Shown: positions 52,044 to 59,700 of the stretch, piece after piece
Position numbering within the stretch: position 1 is the first letter of the stretch
Layout: each line of letters begins with the position of its first letter
Source: G963674835 sp963674835
GTDB taxonomy: Bacteria > Planctomycetota > Planctomycetia > Pirellulales > Thermoguttaceae
NCBI GenBank assembly: GCA_963674835.2
Contig: CAXXKC010000003.1
Span: 310,001 to 374,000, forward strand
Length of the DNA stretch: 64,000 nucleotides
Direction of reading: 5' to 3'
Program-made: the position numbers and the translations under genes
The notes under the pieces: model-generated
Told to the model about the DNA's origin: nothing
What the model saw: the letters and a program-made list of their open reading frames with translations, nothing else
The model's database searches: none

Positions 52044-52388
52044 CTATTTGGCGGAAACTTCGCGGATTTTGGCTTGAATATCCACAAGAGTCTTGGCAGG
52101 CACGCTGCCAGCCATCTCCCTTATGGATGCCACAGGTATTTGCTCTATCCAGTCCGCCACTATGACCGTCTGTTTTTTGAGCCTTGTTAGCGGATGCCGA
52201 CGAGGGTCAGAAGGTAGTTCCACGGTGAGGTTAGGGTCAGTGCTGGAAATTTGCGTAGTCCCGACGACAATCGTCAAATTCCCATCTTTGTCAGGCTTGG
52301 ATAGAGCAACGGCCGGCCGCTCCTTATAGCCACCGCGCGGGCCAATGCATGCCCAGAGAACTGTGCCGGGAATAATTGCGGCTGCCAC
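52044..52388 (-). CDS. MazF/PemK-like toxin
   Basis: 114 residues. IIPGTVLWACIGPRGGYKER-PAVALSKPD matches the N-terminal beta-barrel of MazF/PemK mRNA-cleaving toxins, followed by TIVVGTTQIS and LKKQTVIVADWIEQIP. Toxins of this fold cut RNA at short sequences. It follows the probable antitoxin gene by 15 bases on the same strand, the usual antitoxin-toxin order. Confidence 0.75.
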   Translation of the reverse strand: MAAAIIPGTVLWACIGPRGGYKERPAVALSKPDKDGNLTIVVGTTQISSTDPNLTVELPSDPRRHPLTRLKKQTVIVADWIEQIPVASIREMAGSVPAKTLVDIQAKIREVSAK

Positions 52389-52403
52389 CCTTGAACCTCG
52401 CGG

Positions 52404-52631
52404 CTAAAAAGGGCATTCTTCATCGCCCTGCAACAGCCGAGGATCTGGCTGCGTTGCCGCTACAAGGGCCTTCAATTCCTCGGGACTAAGAGTTTCCTCT
52501 TTCGCCTTGCGCTGGTAGAAGATCTCATCTCGGTACGCCTGCTCAACCGAGATGCCGCGCCGCATTGCCTCATACCGAAGATATGCCATCATGTCATCAT
52601 CGAGAAAGATGGAGTATCCCTCGATAAGCAT
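52404..52631 (-). CDS. Probable antitoxin partner of the MazF-like toxin
   Basis: 75 residues from ATG 52631 (an adjacent ATG at 52634 is possible), with GGGGAGG upstream. YSIFLDDDMMAYLRYEAMRR then GISVEQAYRDEIFYQ is short, helical and acidic at its end. Its size and position directly before the toxin indicate an antitoxin. The frame is open far upstream, but the ribosome site favours this start. Confidence 0.6.
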   Translation of the reverse strand: MLIEGYSIFLDDDMMAYLRYEAMRRGISVEQAYRDEIFYQRKAKEETLSPEELKALVAATQPDPRLLQGDEECPF

Positions 52632-52734
52632 CATCCACCTCCCCATAGACTCCACTGCGGTCGTCCGCATTGGAGTGAACATACTGCTGGACTGCTGGCG
52701 GTAACAGGCTACCGCGGCATAACGAGTCTGGGTT

Positions 52735-53097
52735 TCAGCTGGTAACGGGGGGAACGGTATCAGCGTCATTGTCGGCTTTTTTCTTGAGAAGTTGCTCCAC
52801 ATTGTGGAGGTGTTGCTGCATGGTTCCTACCATGCGACGGTATTCTTCTACGGAGACTACTACCTTTGCAACCGGAAACGCCTTAACGCCGGTAAGTTGG
52901 TCCATCTGTCTTTGCAGGTCGTCATTGTTGGATGGAAGCACGAGCGGCGGCACGACCTGCGCGAATGTGAGATAGACGAACTTGCTGTCAGTCTGAGCCA
53001 GCAAGTGATTGGCGAATACTGCCGTGCCACTCTCGGGCCATTCGATTGCAACGAGCTTCATGGGAGGCCCGGTATTGCCCGCTGGTTCGTCAGTCAT
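52735..53097 (-). CDS. Hypothetical protein, DUF3467-like
   Basis: 120 residues. ESGTAVFANHLLAQTDSKFV then YLTFAQVVPPLVLPS, followed by a C-terminal helix (EEYRRMVGTMQQHLHNVEQL), resembles the DUF3467 pattern, in which similar proteins lie beside toxin-antitoxin or mobile genes. No function known. Start at ATG 53097 follows GCGGAG at long spacing. First gene of the leftward run that ends in the toxin. Confidence 0.5.
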   Translation of the reverse strand: MTDEPAGNTGPPMKLVAIEWPESGTAVFANHLLAQTDSKFVYLTFAQVVPPLVLPSNNDDLQRQMDQLTGVKAFPVAKVVVSVEEYRRMVGTMQQHLHNVEQLLKKKADNDADTVPPVTS

Positions 53098-53278
53098 CGC
53101 AACGCGACTCCGCAAATAGGACTGGAGATTCCTTCCTCTTTCATCATATCCCCAAAACCGAGTATGTGACGCGGCGGGAATCCCAGCGCAAAAATACGGC
53201 CGCGTGATATGTCGCGGCCATAAGATCGTTCCGTTTCAGTACTTAGGCGCCTCCTGCGTCAGCTTTTCGCAATCGCCG

Positions 53279-53306
53279 ATTATATTATACATTATCGAAA
53301 CGTCAA
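53279..53306 (-). promoter_or_regulatory. Promoter for the leftward toxin-antitoxin run
   Basis: On the minus strand, TTGACG and TATAAT are 16 bases apart (a second, closer TATAAT overlaps). It lies ~180 bases upstream of the gene at 53097, with a GGCCGCG/CGCGGCC hairpin between them. Confidence 0.5.
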
Positions 53307-53547
53307 GCCTGCGTCTCTGGACAATTCCGCCTGGAACGCAGCAATCCTCTTGTGCCCTGCCGTGCATCAGCAACCATGTACTGACATACCTCTACCGAGG
53401 TGCTCGTCGCCGGTAGCGCATTCTTAGGGCCTCCATTTCCAGCAACACACTCCTAGGACACTACCATCCCTCGGCGCCCGTTGACAGTTCGAAATCCGGC
53501 TGCTATATACGTGGTTTCGGCTGACCGCAGCAAGAGGCGGCCGTGAC

Positions 53548-53620
53548 GCCCCCTTCGTCTAGTGGCCTAGGACATCGGATTCTCAGTCCGACGACAGGGG
53601 TTCGACTCCCCTAGGGGGTA
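53548..53620 (+). tRNA. tRNA-Glu (anticodon CUC)
   Basis: Acceptor GCCCCCT pairs with AGGGGGT, discriminator A. The anticodon stem TCGGA/TCCGA encloses loop TTCTCAG with anticodon CTC. T-loop GGTTCGACTCC is present. 73 bases, no CCA encoded. Confidence 0.95.
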
Positions 53621-53642
53621 CTGGAAGTAAGTCGTTAATATA

Positions 53643-53678
53643 GAAGGCTTTGTGTCGATTGACGCAAGGCCTTTTTTT
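53643..53678 (+). terminator. Terminator after tRNA-Glu
   Basis: GGCTTTGTGTC and GACGCAAGGCC form a hairpin around GATT, followed by TTTTTTT. Confidence 0.65.
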
Positions 53679-53708
53679 GGTCCGGCTGAGGGGCAAGAAC
53701 CGGGCACT

Positions 53709-53965
53709 TCAATGACCTTCGTTTTCCCGGTCGAAGTCCACCCAAGACCAGTCGATGGTCAGCAGGTCGCCGCGTCGCATTCCGGCCTCCCACAGGCACA
53801 CAAGGAACGTCCGCCATCAAATGCGGTCATGGGGGCGATTCCAAACGGCAACGTAGGGGCGTGACAGGCGGCGTACATGGCCTCGAATTCTGCTTCCGTG
53901 CAGCTCGGCTTGTCCGCCTCGATCTCGTCAAGCATCTGGATTTTGGGGGCCCGGCGGATGAGGGC
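53709..53965 (-). pseudogene. Tyrosine integrase relic next to tRNA-Glu
   Basis: One frame reads RRAPKIQMLDEIEADKPSCT then EFEAMYAACHAPTLP, and another continues WRTFLVCLWEAGMRRGDLLT then IDWSWVDFDRENEG. Together they are the start of an integrase catalytic domain (Arg in GMRRGDLL) broken by a frameshift and truncated. It marks a past insertion at tRNA-Glu. Confidence 0.6.
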
Positions 53966-54050
53966 GATTTCAGAATTGACTTGGTTGCACCGATCATCGG
54001 CGAGGCGTTTGGCCGGCCTGCCCTGTCCGGCGATCTTGTCCCGCCGCCGC

Positions 54051-56459
54051 TCACGCTGCTCGCGAGCGGATCTGGCTGATCGTAACGGGTGCGGCCTGCT
54101 CTGATACGAACTCCGCCCGATTCGGGCTGCCGCATGCGGTGCGCCGTTCACGCCAGCACCGGTAATAGTGGCGAACCCGCCGTGGCAAGAATCGCGGAAG
54201 GTGCGCGACGTAGTAAACCGACCGCTTCAGATGCTGGAGCCATACCGGATCGTTGAGCAGGCTCTTCAACCCTAGTCCGATATAGGGCTGCCAGCCCCGC
54301 GCGTAGCTGCTTGAGCCGCCGTCGGGCAGATTGCCGGCAAAGTCGGCGGGGCAACCGGCGATATCGTAGGAGTGCTCAAAGGTCGGAGGCCTTCGAGCGT
54401 AGCGGTGACAGAACTCGAAATCGATGAGCTTCAGTCCCTCGCGGCGGTCGACCAGCACGTTCTCGACGTGCGCATCGATCAAGGCATAACCCGCCTCATA
54501 CACCTTTCGGAGCGCCGCGACAGCCTCCTTGGCCGCGGAGAGAGGGAATAGCTTTCCGGAGGACCGTTTGTATTGCAGCACATCTTCGTAGTACGGGATG
54601 ACCAGGCTATGGTGGTCGACGCGCAGTAGGGGCGGTACCTCGGAAACCAAGGGAGACAATTGCTGAAGCGACGCCGCCTCGCTTTGTCGGTAACGGTCTT
54701 GGCACGCTTTGAATGTCTTCTTCACGGCCGGTTGACCGTCCAGCTCGATCAATTCAATCTTGGCCCGCCGACCGTATCGGGTGATTCGTTTCAGCACCGG
54801 CTCACTAGTGGCATAGGCGTCTCGAATGCTGGCAACGCGCTCCTGGATTTCCGCAGCGGTTTCTGGAATCAGAATCTGGACGTAGTCCATGGCCTGATGC
54901 CCGTTGTCGCTCGAATGAAGAACGTTGCACTGTTGATCTGCAGGCACTCCGTCGTTGAACGCATCGCGGATCTTCTTCTTGACCAGCACGCGCGCGTTGG
55001 TGAGTCCGGGGAACTGCCGACGCTGCCGCGACGAGGGCTTGACGGGTTCGGGATCGTAGGTCACGACAACCGCGGCGGGAGGGCCGCCGGAAACCCTCCA
55101 GGGACCACGGCCCCAGTTGCCACCACGGATACATCGGGCCGAATACTGCGACTCGCGCGGCGCGAGGACCTTCTGCACCAGGATCTCGAATCCCTCGTGC
55201 TTCAACATGGACGTGATCTTTGCCAGACCGTCCCCGTTGAGCCCTGCACGACGAACGACGAACACCGCCAGGCCCGCATCCTCGGGCGCGGCCGCCCTGT
55301 CGCTTACCAAGTGAGTCACCCAGCGGTTGTTGGCAGCCAGCCGTGTCAGCATGTCGTGGGGTGGGCGCCACGAATGTTCCGCAAGGTACTGGTCGAGATC
55401 CCGGAGCGTAATCCGTATGTCGATATCAAGATCGTCGGCCAGCCGTCGCAGGACCGCAGCGTAGTCGTGTTCCGCCTCGTTCCTTCGGTGGACCAATCCA
55501 TCGGAAAGACCAGATCGCTCGCCTTTGTGATACAAGGCATGGTACGCCAGGCTCAGAAAATGGTGTTCCGGACACGGTACCCAGCAAAGATCGCCGTGCA
55601 GTCGTGCATCCGATAGGATCGCTTCCGCCAGATACGGAGGAAAGTAGGGCATGTTGCCGAACTCCGAGCCCGGCAACCCCGTGACCGAGTACACATCGAC
55701 CGGTTGGATCCCTGGACCCTCGGCAAGGATCTTCTCCAATGCTTCTAGATGCTCGTCGTCGACCAATAGATCCAGGTCTTCACCGGGTGGGAGGTTCGGT
55801 AGCGACTCGAACCATCGCAGCACCGCGTAGCGAACACCCTGCTCGCCGAGCCGTTTCAGGAAGCCGGCGACGCCCAAGGCGCGCGGCACGTAACGCCGCG
55901 CACGCTGTTGCGTTCTGCGGTGCCGCACCCCGAACACGGCCATTCGTCCGATACCGTCGCCCAAACGCACAAGGCTGTTCCACTGCAGACGACCCGCAAG
56001 CACGTACGCCAGACACAAGATGATTGCTGCCGCCGAGAAGAGGGTTGTTCGTGGTATCCAAACGACTTGCCGCGCATGCCGCCAGTTTCGCGGGTTCCAC
56101 AAACGCAAAATAGACCGATTTGAGAGGATCAACACGTCTGCGTTATTGCGTCGGACGACGCGCCGATCCGTCGAGTACGTCAGGTAGGCTGCCAGACTAG
56201 GCTGTCTTGCCGCGATATCCTCCATTCCCCGTAAGCTACCGGCGACTGTCAGAACGCGGCCGAAACCCCAAGCTACAAGTGACGCCGCGATGGCCCCGTC
56301 CTTGGCCCCTATCTCCACGAAGTTCGTGTCAGGCGTCCATGCCTCCTTGGGTGTCACGCGAGATGCTCCTTTCAACAGAGACGTCCGCTTCGTCGCAAGA
56401 CCCACGAACTGCGTTCTGTCTTTCGTAGCCAACGGGCTCCGTCCCCGCCACGGCGGCAA
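54051..56459 (-). CDS. Multidomain nucleotidyltransferase / kinase-like protein
   Basis: Up to 802 residues; the TTG start at 56459 is uncertain. From the N-terminus: a region resembling a methyltransferase SAM-binding loop (NFVEIGAKDGAIAASLVA, ~46-63), a possible membrane helix (139-156), and a nucleotidyltransferase-like segment (PGEDLDLLVDDEHLEALEKI, ~225-244). Next comes a segment resembling a nucleoside-diphosphate-kinase-like domain (GLAKITSMLKHEGFEILVQK). The C-terminus is a lipopolysaccharide-kinase-like domain with DAHVENVLVDRREGLKLIDF. This combination is unusual; a surface-polysaccharide modification role is inferred from the neighbouring glycosyltransferase. Confidence 0.55.
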   Translation of the reverse strand: MPPWRGRSPLATKDRTQFVGLATKRTSLLKGASRVTPKEAWTPDTNFVEIGAKDGAIAASLVAWGFGRVLTVAGSLRGMEDIAARQPSLAAYLTYSTDRRVVRRNNADVLILSNRSILRLWNPRNWRHARQVVWIPRTTLFSAAAIILCLAYVLAGRLQWNSLVRLGDGIGRMAVFGVRHRRTQQRARRYVPRALGVAGFLKRLGEQGVRYAVLRWFESLPNLPPGEDLDLLVDDEHLEALEKILAEGPGIQPVDVYSVTGLPGSEFGNMPYFPPYLAEAILSDARLHGDLCWVPCPEHHFLSLAYHALYHKGERSGLSDGLVHRRNEAEHDYAAVLRRLADDLDIDIRITLRDLDQYLAEHSWRPPHDMLTRLAANNRWVTHLVSDRAAAPEDAGLAVFVVRRAGLNGDGLAKITSMLKHEGFEILVQKVLAPRESQYSARCIRGGNWGRGPWRVSGGPPAAVVVTYDPEPVKPSSRQRRQFPGLTNARVLVKKKIRDAFNDGVPADQQCNVLHSSDNGHQAMDYVQILIPETAAEIQERVASIRDAYATSEPVLKRITRYGRRAKIELIELDGQPAVKKTFKACQDRYRQSEAASLQQLSPLVSEVPPLLRVDHHSLVIPYYEDVLQYKRSSGKLFPLSAAKEAVAALRKVYEAGYALIDAHVENVLVDRREGLKLIDFEFCHRYARRPPTFEHSYDIAGCPADFAGNLPDGGSSSYARGWQPYIGLGLKSLLNDPVWLQHLKRSVYYVAHLPRFLPRRVRHYYRCWRERRTACGSPNRAEFVSEQAAPVTISQIRSRAA

Positions 56460-56702
56460 GACCAGGTGTGGTCAAGACGAGCAGCAGACCACAACGTGTA
56501 ACCAAATGTCGGAAGAAGACTTCGATTTCTGAAGCGATTTTCTCGCCTTGGGGCCAAAATCTCTCCGCGGCACACCCTCGATCAGGCGGGTTCGGAGTGG
56601 AATACCGCCCCGTCTGGTGATTGGCGAGTGGAAGTCAGGGCAGAAGCCGAGTTTCAGGTGGCGCCGCATGCTCTCAAGAGTGGCACACGGCCCGTCCGGT
56701 GC

Positions 56703-59700
56703 CTAAACGGTGGCCAGATCCTGGATCTCAGCATCGGAGAGCGCACGCGTGTAGACGCGCACTTCGTCGATCGTGCCTCGCATCGGCCGATAGCCGTTCT
56801 CCTCAGCGCCGATTCCCAAGCCGAGATCATTCACCCCGATCTGGAAGCTCGCTGATTGGGAACTCTCCAACTTGCCGTTGATATAGAGCTTGATCGTTGA
56901 GCCATCATACGTGGCCGCAACATGGATCCACGTGTTTCCGTCGGTAGGGTACAACGTCTGCGAGTCGACGCGGTAGTTATTCCCCGCCGACGCGTTGTTG
57001 AAGCGGACGAAGACGGTGCCGTTCTCGCTGAGTGTCATCTCGTAACCGTCGACCGTGCCATGGGCGGCCTTCTTTACCACGTATTGGGTACCGACCTGTT
57101 CCGGCCGCAGCCAAGCTGACAGGGTAATGGCATCGCGGGCATCGAGGCTGGGACTGTCGGGCACGACGACGTAGTCGTTGCTCCCATTCAGATACAGTGC
57201 GTTGCCGCTTTGGCCCGTAATGTGGGTGGGGTCACCATGGATGCTCCCGTCGTTTCCTAGCCCAGAGGAGTCGAAAGCCGCTGTCCCAGCCGTTTCGTCG
57301 AGTCGCAACAATGCGGCCAGACCGCTTGTGGGCGTTGGCGGTGCGGAGACCAGGACGGTGAGGTCGTCGGCAGCCGTCAGTTGGCCGTCGGCGGCCGTCA
57401 GACGCAGCACGTAGGTCCCTGGTTGGCTGAAGGTGGCAGTCGTCTGTGCCGCCGCCGAATTGGCAAACTCCACGGTTCCTGGGCCGCTGACTTTCGACCA
57501 TCCGATACTGACCGCGCCCGGCGACACCGGCAGACCGTCGTCTTCTACCTTTCCGTCAAGCGCCACGGCGGCCGGAAGTTCCACTTGCCGATCCGCTCCT
57601 GCGTCCACTTGAGGTGGCTGGTTCTCGATCAACGGCAGCGGGTCCGGCTCGGTGTCGGCTGGAGCCGCCGCCTGGTAGGTAAGGGTCAGCTTGGGTCGAA
57701 GACTGACGTTGGAGGCCTCGCTGGAGTTGAACATGACGCCATTGGTGGCGCTGACGTAGTCCTGGACGATCAATCCGTAGTTGGATTCGGGCTGGTCGAC
57801 CCACTGCTGCACGGCAGCCAGTCCGGCCGCGTTCAACGAGATTACGTATTGGCCAAGCGAGGAAGCGGTGATGGTTCCCAGCACGGCGGAGCCCCGGTCG
57901 CCGGTGCCTTGGGCGCCGGCCGTCTGCCAGGCGACCCCGGCCGATGCCTGGTTCCAGGTCGTCTGGCTTTCGGACCAGCCGCGTAGCAGTTGGTAAATTT
58001 CATAGGTTTGGGGAGAGGTGTTGGTAACGTTGAGGGTGATCGTGGCTGCTTGGATGAGGTTACCCGGCGCGATCGCGCTCAAGTCCCAGCGTATCAGAGT
58101 TGCCTCGTCGGGGCTTCCGTCGACCTGCAATTCAGCGGCCGTGCCAAAGTTGGTTTTGGCACTGCCGGCCAGGATCGATGCATCCTGGGTGCCGGTGTAG
58201 CCACTCAGCCCGTCCTGGAACGACACCGTCACCGGCGCCGACAGGTCGACCGGCGTTGGCGGTGCGGAGACCAGGACGGTGAGGTCGTCGGCAGCCGTCA
58301 GTTGGCCGTCGGCGGCCGTCAGACGCAGCACGTAGGTCCCTGGTTGGCTGAAGGTGGCAGTCGTCTGTGCCGCCGCCGAATTGGCAAACTCCACGGTTCC
58401 GGGGCCGCTGACTTTCGACCATCCGATACTGACCGCGCCCGGCGAGGCCGGCAGACCATCGTCTTGTACCTTTCCGTCGAGCGCCACGGCGGCCGGAAGT
58501 TCCACTTGCCGATCCGCTCCTGCGTCCACTTGAGGTGGCTGGTTCTCGATCAACGGCAGCGGGTCCGGCTCGGTGTCGGCTGGAGCCGCCGCCTGGTAGG
58601 TAAGGGTCAGCTTGGGTCGAAGACTGACGTTGGAGGCCTCGCTGGAGTTGAACATGACGCCATTGGTGGCGCTGACGTAGTCCTGGACGATCAATCCGTA
58701 GTTGGATTCGGGCTGGTCGACCCACTGCTGCACGGCAGCCAGTCCGGCCGCGTTCAACGAGATTACGTATTGGCCAAGCGAGGAAGCGGTGATGGTTCCC
58801 AGCACGGCGGAGCCCCGGTCGCCGGTGCCTTGGGCGCCGGCCGTCTGCCAGGCGACCCCGGCCGATGCCTGGTTCCAGGTCGTCTGGCTTTCGGACCAGC
58901 CGCGTAGCAGTTGGTAAATTTCATAGGTTTGGGGAGAGGTGTTGGTAACGTTGAGGGTGATCGTGGCTGCTTGGATGAGGTTACCCGGCGCGATCGCGCT
59001 CAAGTCCCAGCGTATCAGAGTTGCCTCGTCGGGGCTTCCGTCGACCTGCAATTCAGCGGCCGTGCCAAAGTTGGTTTTGGCACTGCCGGCCAGGATCGAT
59101 GCATCCTGGGTGCCGGTGTAGCCACTCAGCCCGTCCTGGAACGACACCGTCACCGGCGCCGACAGGTCGACCGGCGTTGGCGGTGCGGAGACCAGGACGG
59201 TGAGGTCGTCGGCAGCCGTCAGTTGGCCGTCGGCGGCCGTCAGACGCAGCACGTAGGTCCCTGGTTGGCTGAAGGTGGCAGTCGTCTGTGCCGCCGCCGA
59301 ATTGGCAAACTCCACGGTTCCGGGGCCGCTGACTTTCGACCATCCGATACTGACCGCGCCCGGCGAGGCCGGCAGACCATCGTCTTGTACCTTTCCGTCG
59401 AGCGCCACGGCGGCCGGAAGTTCCACTTGCCGATCCGCTCCTGCGTCCACTTGAGGTGGCTGGTTCTCGATCAACGGCAGCGGGTCCGGCTCGGTGTCGG
59501 CTGGAGCCGCCGCCTGGTAGGTAAGGGTCAGCTTGGGTCGAAGACTGACGTTGGAGGCCTCGCTGGAGTTGAACATGACGCCATTGGTGGCGCTGACGTA
59601 GTCCTGGACGATCAATCCGTAGTTGGATTCGGGCTGGTCGACCCACTGCTGCACGGCAGCCAGTCCGGCCGCGTTCAACGAGATTACGTATTGGCCAAGC

